A stretch of 64,000 nt of DNA from Nonomuraea montanisoli. Its GTDB lineage: Bacteria > Actinomycetota > Actinomycetes > Streptosporangiales > Streptosporangiaceae. The DNA is taken from NCBI RefSeq assembly GCF_013363975.1, contig NZ_JABWGN010000012.1, positions 93,423 through 157,422 on the forward strand, in the 5' to 3' direction. The notes beneath the pieces were generated by a model, which saw nothing but the letters and a program-made list of their open reading frames with translations, ran no database searches and had not been told where the DNA came from. The translations under genes were made by a program, and so were the position numbers. The stretch's first letter is position 1. Every line of letters starts with the position of its first letter. This document shows, piece by piece, positions 8,899 through 16,462 of the stretch.

Positions 8899-10248
8899 TC
8901 AGGCCGGGATCCAGTTGCCGTGGAAACCCGTGGGGATGCGCACCGGGACGTGCACCTCGGCGAGCGGGGGCGCGGCCAGGTCGGCGGCGTCCAGGATGGC
9001 CAGGTAGCTCGTACCGGCGCCGCGGTCGTGGGCGAACGTCATCAGGAAGCCCTCGTTCTCACCGGTCCCGGCCCGGGGGACGAAGACGGCCTCGCCGCAG
9101 GTGTGGCCTGGGGGGAGGCGGTGCACCGCCCGGTCGCCGCCGCCGGCGAGGTCGTAGGCGTAGATCTCCGACCGTTCGGGCTCGGCGTCCAGGGAGAAGC
9201 TCGTCGTGTAGCCGTAGCGGTGGGGCAGCCCGAGCATCGAGTCGGCCACACGGGGGTATTCGCTGGGCGCGTCGTCGAGCGATTCCTCGGCGACGGCGCC
9301 CGACCTCAGGTCCAGCGTCCAGCGGTACGCGACCGGAAGCCCGCCTTCCAGGTCGTCGGCGCCGCCGCGCCACAGCGTGGGGACGCGGGTGCCGGTGACA
9401 GTGATCGTGTCGCCCTGCGGGTCCTCGAAGGCATTCATGGTGTGCCACACGTAGCAGGGGGCGACGTCGAACCAGCGTACGGGCGCGTCGTCGCCCGCCG
9501 TGCGCGCCAGCACGCCGAACCGGGCGCGGTGCGCGTCATCCCAGCGCCACGGCGGCCCGCCCGCCGCGGCCTGGGCGCGGTCGAAGACGACCGGCAGGTC
9601 CATGAAGATCATGTAGTTCCGGGTGATGGCGAAGTCGTGCATCATCGTGGCACGCGGCACGTCCACGACCCGCGTCTGCACCACCTCGCCGGTGGTGGAG
9701 GCGCGGTAGCAGGTCAGGTACGGCGGGCGCAGCTGATAGCCGAAGAACAACAGCTCCCCCGTGATCGGGCATACCTTCGGGTGCGCGGTCATCGGGGTCC
9801 GCAGGGCGCCGTCGAAGGTGTACGCCCCGATCGTGGCGAGGTCCGGCGTCACCTCGTACGGGAAGCCGCCCTCCTCCAGGGCGAACAGCCGTCCCGCGTG
9901 CGCGATCAGGTGGGTGTTGGCCGTGGTGACCCGGTAGTCGATCCGGCCGGTCTCCGGGTTGAAGGCGAGGGCGAAGCGGGACTGGCCGGGGTGCTCGTAC
10001 AGCGGCGTGCGCACGTACCGGTTGCGGTACCAGCGCGCCCGGCCGCCGTCGAGCGCGATGGTGTGGATCATTCCGTCGCCCGCGAAGGAGTGCGGCGACC
10101 AGCCGGTACGCGGGTTGGGCCCGTTGCGGAAGAACTGCCCGTTCAGCTCGGCCGGGATCTCACCGACGACCTTGGACGGCTCCACGGTCACCTCCTCGGC
10201 GACCGGCGCGTTGTTGCCCGCGAGGTGCAGCGGCACGGTTTCGGACAT
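8899..10248 (-). CDS. Carotenoid oxygenase (carotenoid cleavage dioxygenase family)
   Basis: A 449-residue beta-propeller enzyme. The four iron-binding histidines can be located: H156 in TAHPKVC, H204 in MMHDFAI, H269 in VWHTMNAFE and H443 in the C-terminal GFHGNWIPA; second-shell glutamates E125 (ALEEGG) and E274 are also present. The N-terminal signature GEIPAELNGQFFRNGPNP is typical. It should use non-haem Fe(II) and oxygen to cleave a carotenoid, apocarotenoid or stilbene-like double bond. No carotenoid synthesis gene is nearby, so the substrate may be environmental. The ATG at 10248 follows ACAGGAG; the frame is open 13 codons further upstream. It is transcribed alone, divergent from the PadR gene 244 bases away. 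Confidence 0.93.
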   Translation of the reverse strand: MSETVPLHLAGNNAPVAEEVTVEPSKVVGEIPAELNGQFFRNGPNPRTGWSPHSFAGDGMIHTIALDGGRARWYRNRYVRTPLYEHPGQSRFALAFNPETGRIDYRVTTANTHLIAHAGRLFALEEGGFPYEVTPDLATIGAYTFDGALRTPMTAHPKVCPITGELLFFGYQLRPPYLTCYRASTTGEVVQTRVVDVPRATMMHDFAITRNYMIFMDLPVVFDRAQAAAGGPPWRWDDAHRARFGVLARTAGDDAPVRWFDVAPCYVWHTMNAFEDPQGDTITVTGTRVPTLWRGGADDLEGGLPVAYRWTLDLRSGAVAEESLDDAPSEYPRVADSMLGLPHRYGYTTSFSLDAEPERSEIYAYDLAGGGDRAVHRLPPGHTCGEAVFVPRAGTGENEGFLMTFAHDRGAGTSYLAILDAADLAAPPLAEVHVPVRIPTGFHGNWIPA

Positions 10249-10492
10249 GCTGGAACTCCTGTCGGAATGGGGTGGAGACGTCGACAACCGTGCACGAAAA
10301 TATCCGCGGACAACAGTCTTGTTCTTCCAGCTCGCTTCAGCCGACCGAAAGAACCCCAGGTGAGAGCCTCCGCAAAAGTCCCCGGGCGGAGCCGCTACGA
10401 GATCACATCCGCCGAGTCCGCCTCCACGGGCACCACGACTAGCCTGTTCGGCAGGGCTTTGGCGGGTGCCGGCCCGGCGAGTGAGGGAGACG

Positions 10493-11023
10493 ATGTCGGC
10501 GACGCGACTGCTGGTCCTTGGCGTGGTGCGGTTGCACGGTCAGGCACACGGTTATCTGGTGGGCTCCGAACTGGAGTCGTGGGAGGCCGGGCAATGGGCG
10601 GGGCTCAGGTCGGGCTCGATCTACCACGCGCTGCGTCAGCTGGCCAAGGAAGGTCTTCTGGACACCAGCGAGGTGCACGAATGGCCGGGCCGCGTCGATT
10701 ACGCCATCAATGAGAAGGGCGAGGCGGAGTTCCTCGGGCTGCTCAGAAGCGCCCTGAGGGTTCCCGATCGGCGTCCGGAACTGCTCAACGCGGCCCTTGC
10801 GCTGCTGCCCGCGCTGCCCGAGGAGGAGGTGATCGCGCTGCTCGAGGAGCGGGTGCGCGCTCTGGAGGGTGAGCGGGCGCAGATCGTGGCCACGGCCCAG
10901 GAGGAAAGGCGTCCGAGGAACGTCACCGAGTTGTTCGCCCTGCGCGCGGCGCAGGTGGCGGGTGAGGCGGCGTGGGTCCGTGACCTGATCGGGCGGTTGG
11001 AACGCGGCGAGCAGCCGGCCTGA
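10493..11023 (+). CDS. PadR-family transcriptional regulator
   Basis: A 176-residue protein with the PadR winged helix at the N-terminus (LLVLGVVRLHGQAHGYLV, LRSGSIYHALRQLAKEGLL, with the wing VDYAINEKGE) and a helical C-terminal dimerisation domain rich in glutamate and arginine, which resembles the Vir_C/PadR C-terminal type. ATG 10493 is preceded by GAGGGA. The next genes, on the same strand, are a secreted hydrolase and a deazaflavin-type reductase, with a promoter and a perfect 30-bp palindrome in between. The PadR protein is the nearest candidate to bind that palindrome, but this is an inference from position. Confidence 0.9.
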   Translation: MSATRLLVLGVVRLHGQAHGYLVGSELESWEAGQWAGLRSGSIYHALRQLAKEGLLDTSEVHEWPGRVDYAINEKGEAEFLGLLRSALRVPDRRPELLNAALALLPALPEEEVIALLEERVRALEGERAQIVATAQEERRPRNVTELFALRAAQVAGEAAWVRDLIGRLERGEQPA

Positions 11024-11039
11024 TCGGCCGGAGACCGGT

Positions 11040-11069
11040 TTGACGGTACGAGCGCGGATGAGCCATAGT
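11040..11069 (+). promoter_or_regulatory. Promoter of the hydrolase-reductase operon
   Basis: A -35 box TTGACG (11040-11045) is followed after 18 bases by CATAGT (11064-11069), giving a good sigma-70-like promoter. The predicted start point near 11076 falls inside the 30-bp palindrome that follows, and the hydrolase ATG is about 43 bases further on. The boxes are read directly; activity is inferred. Confidence 0.6.
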
Positions 11070-11073
11070 TCGA

Positions 11074-11103
11074 TACCCAAATTTGGTTAACCAAATTTGG
11101 GTA
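11074..11103 (+). promoter_or_regulatory. Perfect 30-bp palindromic operator
   Basis: Bases 11074-11103 form a perfect 30-bp palindrome. Its left half is TACCCAAATTTGGTT and the right half is the exact reverse complement. Inside it are two copies of the smaller palindrome CCAAATTTGG (11077-11086 and 11091-11100), 14 bases apart centre to centre. It covers the predicted transcription start of the secreted hydrolase operon and lies 50 bases after the PadR gene. Such a site would bind one or two regulator dimers and block transcription. PadR is the closest candidate; a TetR or MarR protein encoded elsewhere is possible. Confidence 0.75.
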
Positions 11104-11118
11104 CAGCTAAGGAGTCTC

Positions 11119-12135
11119 ATGCGCATCACGACAGCGGTCCTTCTGGCGCTCGTCCCGATCCCCGCAGCCTCGATCCCGGCATCGGCGGACGCCGCCCCCG
11201 CCTGCCGGGCAGTCGGCGCCAAGGTGGCGATGACCTCCAGCGGCCCCCCCGACCAGCGCGTCGCCGGCACTCTGTGCCTGCCGCGTGGTCATGCCACCAC
11301 CGTTCAGCTGCTCATTCCCGGCGGCTTCTACGGCCAGGCCTACTGGCGGATGCGGGGCGACCCGCAGCGCCCCTCCTACGTGGAGACGATGACCGGCGCC
11401 GGGTACGCCACGCTGGCCATCGACCGTCTCGGCACCGGGGCGAGCTCCTACCCGCCGAGCACCCGTTTCCGGCCGGACACCCACCAGATCGTCATCCGCC
11501 GGCTCATCCGGCAGTTGCGCGAGGGCCGTCTGGGCGGGGGCCGGTTCGCCAAGGTCGTTGTCGTCGGCCACTCGCTGGGCTCGACCCTCGCCCGCGCCGT
11601 GGCCGCCGCACATCCGGCGGAGGTGGACGGCGTCATCCTGACCGGCGAGTCGAGCGTGCCGGACGAGGCCGCTTTCGAGCAGATGGGCGCGGGAATCCAC
11701 CGGGCCGCTGACGACTCCCGTTTCGCCGGGCGCGGGCTCGACGACGGCTACCTCACCACCCGTCCCGGCCTGCGGGCCACCTGGTTCTACCACGGGCCCA
11801 ACGCCGACTCCAAGGTCATCGCCGCCGACGAGGCCACCAAGACGACGGACGTCTTCCCGCCCGGCGACTCCTACACCCCGCCCTCGATCAACAAGCACAT
11901 CCAGGCCCCCGTGCTGATGGTCAACGGTGAGCACGACAAGCTGCTGGCCGGAGCCCGCTCCTCCTCCGCCGCGCTGCACGCCCAGGAGGCCCCCTTCTAC
12001 GGTCCCCGCGCCAAGCTGGAGACCGTCGTGGTCCCCGGCACCGGGCACGTGCTCAACGGCCACCGCACCGCGCCCGACTGGTTCGCCCAGGCACGCGCGT
12101 GGGCCGACCGCCAGGTGGGCGGAGCGGCCCGATGA
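11119..12135 (+). CDS. Secreted alpha/beta hydrolase
   Basis: A 338-residue protein beginning with a cleavable signal peptide (MRITTAVLLALVPIPAASIP, likely cut after ADA). The mature part has the oxyanion region LIPGGFYGQ, the nucleophile elbow GHSLGS near residue 155, and a late histidine in GTGHVLNGH that would complete the catalytic triad, with aspartate in NGEHDKLL. It is an exported serine hydrolase of the general alpha/beta fold, possibly a lipase or esterase; no lid or binding domain is recognisable. ATG 11119 follows AAGGAG. It forms an operon with the overlapping reductase gene and is preceded by a strong operator, so it is probably made only when an inducer is present. Confidence 0.85.
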   Translation: MRITTAVLLALVPIPAASIPASADAAPACRAVGAKVAMTSSGPPDQRVAGTLCLPRGHATTVQLLIPGGFYGQAYWRMRGDPQRPSYVETMTGAGYATLAIDRLGTGASSYPPSTRFRPDTHQIVIRRLIRQLREGRLGGGRFAKVVVVGHSLGSTLARAVAAAHPAEVDGVILTGESSVPDEAAFEQMGAGIHRAADDSRFAGRGLDDGYLTTRPGLRATWFYHGPNADSKVIAADEATKTTDVFPPGDSYTPPSINKHIQAPVLMVNGEHDKLLAGARSSSAALHAQEAPFYGPRAKLETVVVPGTGHVLNGHRTAPDWFAQARAWADRQVGGAAR

Positions 12136-12578
12136 GCCAGGAGCCGATCGACAGCCCGACCACGTGGGTGGCCAGGCACGTCAAGAGCTACGCCGAGTCC
12201 GGCGGCGCTCGCGGTCACCTCTTCCACGGCGCCCCCACCCTGCTGATCACCACGATCGGCCGCCGCTCAGGACTGCCCCGGCGCACCGCCCTCATCTACG
12301 GCCGCGACGGCGACCGCCACCTCGTGGTCGCCTCCAACGGCGGCGCCGCCGACCATCCGCTCTGGTTCCACAATCTGCTCGCTCGACCACAGGTCAAGGT
12401 GCAGGTCGGGGCCGAGGTGTTCGACGCGGTGGCCCGCCCCGCGGCCGAGGACGAGCGGGTGCGCCTGTGGGCGACGATGACGGAGATATGGCCGCGCTAC
12501 ATCGTCTACCAGCGAGAGACGACAAGACAGATCCCGATCGTGATCATCGAGCGGGCGGCGACGTCGGACCTCGGCTGA
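12132..12578 (+). CDS. Nitroreductase/deazaflavin (F420)-dependent oxidoreductase family protein
   Basis: A 148-residue protein of the Ddn-like split beta-barrel family (pattern LITTIGRRSGLPRRTALIYG, VVASNGGAADHPLWFHNLLA, VKVQVG). Members bind F420 (or another flavin) and reduce quinones, nitro compounds or other substrates. The length is normal for the family. Its ATG overlaps the hydrolase stop as ATGA, so the two genes are translated together under the palindromic operator upstream. The pairing suggests that the hydrolase releases a compound outside the cell that the reductase modifies or detoxifies inside. Confidence 0.88.
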   Translation: MSQEPIDSPTTWVARHVKSYAESGGARGHLFHGAPTLLITTIGRRSGLPRRTALIYGRDGDRHLVVASNGGAADHPLWFHNLLARPQVKVQVGAEVFDAVARPAAEDERVRLWATMTEIWPRYIVYQRETTRQIPIVIIERAATSDLG

Positions 12579-12914
12579 CGACGATCTCCAGCCACGCTCC
12601 CCGCACATCCCGGTGACCCCAGGCACGAGGCCGGACATGACCTTGGCCGGTCTGGAGATCGCTGTCCATGTCTGGTGGTTGAGGGACGGTGTTCGCGACG
12701 CTCACCTATGACCGACCGGTCGGTCAACCGTCTTCTCCTCGATGAGGGTCGCGAGCTGGGTGGCGACTCGGTGGAGGGGGGCGGTGTCGTGCTTCCCCTT
12801 GGCGAGCAGGAGTGCGCCCTCGGCTCCAGGAGGTCGGCGAGGAGGTCGGCGATGGCCAGGCCCCACTCGTCGGCGGCCTGCGTGATCGTTTCAGCGGCCA
12901 GTCGTTCGGCCTTG
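12579..12914. other. Non-coding/decayed stretch with faint gene remnants
   Basis: No intact gene is visible in these 336 bases. On the minus strand two short protein-like pieces lie in different frames: ADKAERLAAETITQAADEW (about 12840-12920) and GALLLAKGKHDTAPLHRVAT (about 12750-12820). The switch between frames is near 12823, so this looks like one small gene broken by a single-base shift. I do not recognise the family. The stretch also holds a perfect TetR-type palindrome (listed separately). Confidence 0.35.
12709..12726. promoter_or_regulatory. Orphan TetR-type operator (18-bp perfect palindrome)
   Basis: TGACCGACCGGTCGGTCA is an exact 18-bp palindrome of the form often found in front of actinobacterial TetR regulator genes. 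No TetR gene is adjacent: the flanking DNA is decayed on both sides. It may be the residue of a lost regulator gene, or a live site read by a TetR protein encoded elsewhere. Confidence 0.5.
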
Positions 12915-13565
12915 TCAGCGAGCCGCCACCTTGTTGATCAACGAGGACGGCGGCGGGGTGCGCCGAATGGCGCAGTTGGTGCAGGTCGAGTCCGGCGTGC
13001 TTGTCGAACAGGACGCGGACGCGGTCGTAGCCGAGGCGGGCACGGCCGGTGTGCGGGCAGATGTCGCCGGCGGCCGGGCGGCGGGCCGGGACGGGGCGCC
13101 GTTCCGACAGGAACAGCGGGCCACGAGTGCGTGAGCTGCCGTCCGGCAGCCGCAGCAGCCGGGGCAGGTGCGTCCGCTCCCGAAGGGGGATGCGCGGCGC
13201 GACAGCAGCCGGTGGATCGCGGCCTTGGCCACTGCGCGGGCCTCGTCGGCGGTTTCCCTGCGGCGTTCGACGTCGGCCGGGACCGACGGCGCGGCCCAGT
13301 GCTTCTTGATCTGGCACCAGGACAGCCAGGAGGCGACGGCGGCGCGGTTGCGGTTCCAGGTCGCCGGGCCGATCTCGACGTCGCTCACCTCTGCCGGCAG
13401 GCGGTCCCGGTCGAGCAGGGTGATGACGCGGTCGATGGCCGAGGCGTAGGCACGGTGGGTGTTGGAGTTGGCCGTGCGCGGGGTGGACAGGAAGACGTCG
13501 GCGGCCGCGGCGAGCGTGACGTGGCCGCCGCGCAGGGCGGTGAATGCGCCCGTCGGGGCGAGCAT
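12915..13565 (-). pseudogene. Tyrosine recombinase/integrase, frameshifted and internally deleted
   Basis: The N-terminal half reads in one frame from ATG 13565 (VTLAAAADVFLSTPRTANSN, ATWNRNRAAVASWLSW, AAIHRLLSRRA), which is the core-binding domain of actinobacterial tyrosine recombinases. Near 13191-13196 the frame is lost by about one base and the match continues in the next frame as RIPLRERT. There it jumps directly to LPRLLR...RGPLFLSERRP and then DICPHTGRARLGYDRVRVLF and LHQLRHSA. The usual 50-70 residues between these blocks, which carry the first catalytic arginine, are missing. Sequence after HQLRHSA no longer matches, so the second histidine and the tyrosine nucleophile are also absent. 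It cannot be active; it marks a former integrative element. Confidence 0.75.
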
Positions 13566-13620
13566 GCGCTGTGCGGCGGCCACGCGAGTGGGTCGTCCAG
13601 GACGTGGTTCACCTCTTCGG

Positions 13621-14025
13621 CTACCTGAGTCCACCGAGACGGAGGGCGTCCCTGATCTCGCTGAGTTTCGCGGTCGTCGCTGTGGTCCACTCCTTCGCCT
13701 GCTCCCCGAGGCGGAGGGCGTCCTCGATCTCGCTGAGTTTCGCGGAGGACAGGACGCCCGCTTGCTCGATCAGGTCGTCCCGGGACACCGCGGTCAGCCA
13801 CGTGCAAGGAGTCATCCCTGGACGAGGGAACGCTATCCGCAGCACGCCTTCAAAGGGCAGTCCTTCCCCGGCTCCTACTGCCACTTCGACGCCCAGACCG
13901 CTGAGGTCGACGCCCGCCGGAGCGACGACCTGCACAGCCCGGATCCCGGACGCGTCGTCTTCCGACAGCAGGACGACCGGCCGCCGCTCGTCGAACGCGA
14001 CCCACCAGACTTCGCCACGTTGCAC
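13621..14025 (-). CDS. MazF/PemK-like toxin, apparently without antitoxin
   Basis: A 134-residue protein starting VQRGEVWWVAFDERRPVVLL, the classic N-terminus of MazF/PemK endoribonuclease toxins, followed by LPFEGVLRIAFPRPG and WLTAVSRDDLIEQAG. GTG 14025 is preceded by AGGAGG. The core ends at about residue 110, the normal length; the tail repeats AKLSEIxDALRLG twice because of a duplicated DNA segment. In intact systems a small antitoxin gene sits just upstream and usually overlaps; here the upstream 400 bases show no such gene. The toxin may therefore be inactive, weakly expressed, or held in check by an unlinked antitoxin. It lies within the decayed integrase island. Confidence 0.7.
   Translation of the reverse strand: MQRGEVWWVAFDERRPVVLLSEDDASGIRAVQVVAPAGVDLSGLGVEVAVGAGEGLPFEGVLRIAFPRPGMTPCTWLTAVSRDDLIEQAGVLSSAKLSEIEDALRLGEQAKEWTTATTAKLSEIRDALRLGGLR
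13640..13745. repeat. 34-bp imperfect direct repeat inside the MazF-like gene
   Basis: Bases 13640-13673 and 13712-13745 are nearly identical (both begin CGGAGGGCGTC and end GAGTTTCGCGG) and are 72 bases apart, a multiple of three. The duplication adds about 24 residues to the C-terminus of the toxin-like protein without breaking its frame. Confidence 0.75.
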
Positions 14026-14161
14026 ATGTCCTCCTGACACTGGGTGGCAGGCCCGGGCGGCGGTCAGGGCATGCCTCTTGGGTGACACCGCCGCGCATCG
14101 GCGATGCGGTGCCGCGTTCGGTCGGTTCTACCATTTTCGGGACGGCCGGAGACCTGCGGGC

Positions 14162-14320
14162 AATGCCCCCTCGCTCACCTGGAGTCGCGAAAAACGGGGC
14201 ACACGAGCTGGACACCCTGCAGTGCGAGCTGCAGGCCGGCCACCCCGATCCGCACATGGCCCTGGGCCAGGCGGGCCTGGAAGTGGCCTGGTGGCTGCGC
14301 TGGTCGACCACCGAGCGCGC
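14162..14320 (+). pseudogene. Fragment of a small Cys/His protein found in actinobacterial elements
   Basis: The plus strand encodes CELQAGHPDPHMALGQ followed by AWWLRW. The pattern C-x3-GHPxPHxALGQ...WWLRW is one I associate with small proteins on actinobacterial integrative elements. Upstream of the cysteine only a short unmatched stretch follows the possible ATG, and downstream the match stops, so this looks like a remnant. It might also be a very short intact gene; confidence is low. Confidence 0.3.
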
Positions 14321-14456
14321 GCGGCGGCCGGCCGCGCCCGGAGTAGGTGATGTAGGTGGCGCGCCAGGCGCACATGCGGCCTTGCAGCCGGTCCCGGACT
14401 TCGACGCTGGCGACCTCGTGGATGTCGGTCATGGCATCTACCAGTAGTCCGTGTTT

Positions 14457-14517
14457 GGTCACGGACGGAAGGTTAAGGCTGTCTTTTCCACTGTCTTGCT
14501 CCGTGACCTTTCCGTCC
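14457..14517. repeat. Interleaved inverted repeats
   Basis: GGTCACGGA (14457-14465) pairs with TCCGTGACC (14500-14508), while the overlapping GGACGGAAGGT (14463-14473) pairs with ACCTTTCCGTCC (14506-14517, one extra base). The two pairings overlap at both ends. In a decayed integrative element this could be a relic of a recombination, transfer or replication site, or a regulatory hairpin. Confidence 0.4.
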
Positions 14518-14895
14518 CAGCCGGAACGGAAAGTCCGACAAAACCAATGACTTGTTCCTCAAGAGCAGGGACATGATCATGCGATTCCGGGGGCGTGAGC
14601 GCGCCGCGCCGGGAGAGCCGGTGGCCTGCAGGCCGGGGCCTCTGGGCGGCGTTGTCCACACCGGCTTTCGTCCCAGGCGAATCGTGAACTCGGAGTTTCT
14701 ACTAACTCGCTCCGCCGCGATCGTGGTTTTCGGGTGCCCCGAGCGAAGGGGCGCTTTCCGTCATCGCGTGCGCGGCCGACTTCGTACGAACTGACGCAGG
14801 CGTGCGATGTCGCGCTGTTCGGCCTCGATGAGGCGGTGTGAGCGTCTGCATGTCCTCGCGGCCTGACCCGCGCCGAACGGCTCGGACGGCCGCGA

Positions 14896-15140
14896 TCACG
14901 CCGAGATGAACGGCTCCGTCAGATGCGGTGTGGCCAGGTGCAGCGTGGTGGCGGTTGCGTGGTCGAGCATGCGCTTCCTTGAGCGCCTGGCCGCCTCAGG
15001 GCCGATCTCGTGCGAGTAGGAGAGCTCGGGGTGGAGCAGTTGGAGCGCGTGCACCAGGAGGTCGCCGGTGACGAGCGCCAGCTCGCGCCCGTCGGCGACC
15101 AGCACGCTCTGGTGCCCTGGTCGCGCTGCCGGGCGCAGGG
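14896..15140 (-). pseudogene. C-terminal fragment of an MBL-fold metallo-hydrolase
   Basis: About 75 residues at the end of this minus-strand frame match the C-terminal half of a metallo-beta-lactamase-fold hydrolase: PGHQSVLVADGRELALVTGD (the second metal-binding histidine and the bridging aspartate region), LSYSHEIGPEAARRSR and TLHLATPHLTEPF (the last metal histidine). The N-terminal half with the HxHxDH motif is missing: upstream the frame runs into DNA that belongs to the neighbouring oxidase-like gene. It is a truncated, non-functional copy and marks the right edge of the rearranged island. Confidence 0.65.
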
Positions 15141-15188
15141 GCGCCGTCCACCGCGGTGCTGGCCGAAGCGTTGCCCCGATGGCGACGC

Positions 15189-15707
15189 TCAGGCAGACCG
15201 GCGCTTCTCCCGCTGCTGGGCCAGTTCCTCGACCGCGCTCGGCAGGGTCGTCTCGAAGTCGATCAGCTTCGCCCAGGTCGGGGTCACGACGATCCGGACC
15301 ATGCCGTCGTGGTAGAGGGAACGCACCTCCGCCTCCCACGCGACTCGCTGCTCGGGCGTCATCTCGTAGGTGCTGGTCGCCTGGAGGAATTCGTCCGGGA
15401 TGCCGTCGACGAAGTCGAGCTCGGCCCGGCCGCGGATGAGCAGGATCTTCGGCGGGTGCGTCTCGGTGTCGATCGTCAGGGCGACCATCGGGTTCTGGCT
15501 CAAGGCCTGGAGCTTCGGAGCGTTCTTCGGGGTGCACATGACGATCTCCTCGCCGTTCCAGGCGAAGATGATCGGGACGTTGCGGGGTGTGCCGTCCTTG
15601 GCGACGTAGGCCAGGCGGGTCACGTCGCGAGCCAGCAGTTCCTGGCTGGTCGGCCGGTTCAGAACCTGGGTGATCTCGTTCGGCTGCATGGTCATCCCTT
15701 TCGTCAT
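15189..15707 (-). CDS. Pyridoxamine 5'-phosphate oxidase-like (split barrel) protein
   Basis: A 172-residue protein with the flavin/F420-binding split-barrel pattern (LARDVTRLAYVAKDGTPRNVPIIFAW, KNAPKLQALSQNPMVALTID, LIRGRAELDFVDG). The family includes pyridoxamine phosphate oxidases and F420-dependent reductases of small molecules; the sequence lacks features that would decide the cofactor. ATG 15707 has an AGGGA box seven bases upstream; a second ATG at 15689 with AAAGGG is also possible. It is followed at the 3' side by the decayed island and preceded by a VOC gene on the same strand, 65 bases away, with which it may be cotranscribed. Confidence 0.85.
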   Translation of the reverse strand: MTKGMTMQPNEITQVLNRPTSQELLARDVTRLAYVAKDGTPRNVPIIFAWNGEEIVMCTPKNAPKLQALSQNPMVALTIDTETHPPKILLIRGRAELDFVDGIPDEFLQATSTYEMTPEQRVAWEAEVRSLYHDGMVRIVVTPTWAKLIDFETTLPSAVEELAQQREKRRSA

Positions 15708-15772
15708 TGTCGTTTCCCTGGTCCGTCCAGCGGATCGTTCTGGTTGGTCGCGGGTCGGCGGCAGCGGGACCG

Positions 15773-16213
15773 TCAGGTGAGCTGCTCGGCCAGCGCGATG
15801 ATGATCCCCTCGGCGCCGCGGACGTAGCAGAGCCGGTAGCTGTCCTCGTACTGGGCCAGCTCGCCGACGAGTTCGGCGCCGTGGGTGCGCAGGCGGGCGA
15901 TGACGTCCTCGATGTCGTCGACGGCGAACATGACGCGATGCATGCCCAGCGTGTTGTGCGGCGGGTTGCGCGGTCCGGCGCCGATCGCCGCGGGGGCGTG
16001 GTACTTCGCCAGTTCCAGCCGGCCGTGGCCGTCCGGGGTCCGCATCATCGCGATGTCGCAGCGGACGCCGTCGAGTCCGACGGTACGGTCCGCCCAGCGG
16101 CCCTCGATCTGCGCCTTGCCCTCCAGCTCCATGCCGAGTTCCGCGAAGAACGCGACGGCAGCCTCAAGGTCGTCGACGACGATGCCGACGTTGTCCATCC
16201 GCTGGAGCGTCAT
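15773..16213 (-). CDS. VOC-family protein (glyoxalase/bleomycin-resistance fold)
   Basis: A 146-residue protein with the two beta-alpha-beta-beta-beta repeats of the vicinal oxygen chelate fold (MDNVGIVVDDLEAAVAFFAELG at the start, HRVMFAVDDIEDVIARL in the second half). Candidate metal ligands are in GRLELAKYH and MHRVMF. The family includes lyases, dioxygenases and resistance proteins; no closer call is possible. ATG 16213 follows AAGGAG. It is divergent from the XRE regulator 249 bases away. Confidence 0.85.
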   Translation of the reverse strand: MTLQRMDNVGIVVDDLEAAVAFFAELGMELEGKAQIEGRWADRTVGLDGVRCDIAMMRTPDGHGRLELAKYHAPAAIGAGPRNPPHNTLGMHRVMFAVDDIEDVIARLRTHGAELVGELAQYEDSYRLCYVRGAEGIIIALAEQLT

Positions 16214-16397
16214 GGTGGTTCTCCTTCGTCGCGCGGCCCGTTGTGGGCCGCTGGTGTACCTGGGACGGAGCCGTCGCCACGTTCTCGACATCCAACGACA
16301 TGCTGATTTTCACCGCCGCCGAATGCCACGCGGCGGACCGGGTTCCGCCGCGTCTCAGGGACCCGCACCACGCTCTCGCGGCCTCGCGTGACCTGGT

Positions 16398-16424
16398 GTG
16401 TAGTACTGGCAGGGCCAGCTACAC
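16398..16424. promoter_or_regulatory. Inverted repeat upstream of the XRE regulator
   Basis: GTGTAG-TA-CTGGC-AGG-GCCAG-CTACAC forms an almost perfect dyad 39 bases before the XRE start codon. It is a likely operator, perhaps for autoregulation by the XRE protein. Confidence 0.45.
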
Positions 16425-16462
16425 CCTTGGTGATCCGCTGGGCGAGGAGCAAGACTTGGGGC

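Larger units (their letters stand above)
14026..14895. other. Decayed island interior, no intact gene
   Basis: These 870 bases hold no convincing full gene. They contain a short palindrome CGCATCG-G-CGATGCG (14094-14108), a fragment of a small protein on the plus strand (listed separately), and a complex set of inverted repeats at 14457-14517. Short open frames are present on both strands but none has a recognisable motif together with a ribosome binding site. Confidence 0.4.

Noticed and set aside
8785..10713. A 642-codon plus-strand open frame
   Set aside because: It is antisense to the carotenoid oxygenase, which has all four iron histidines; the plus-strand frame has no domain.
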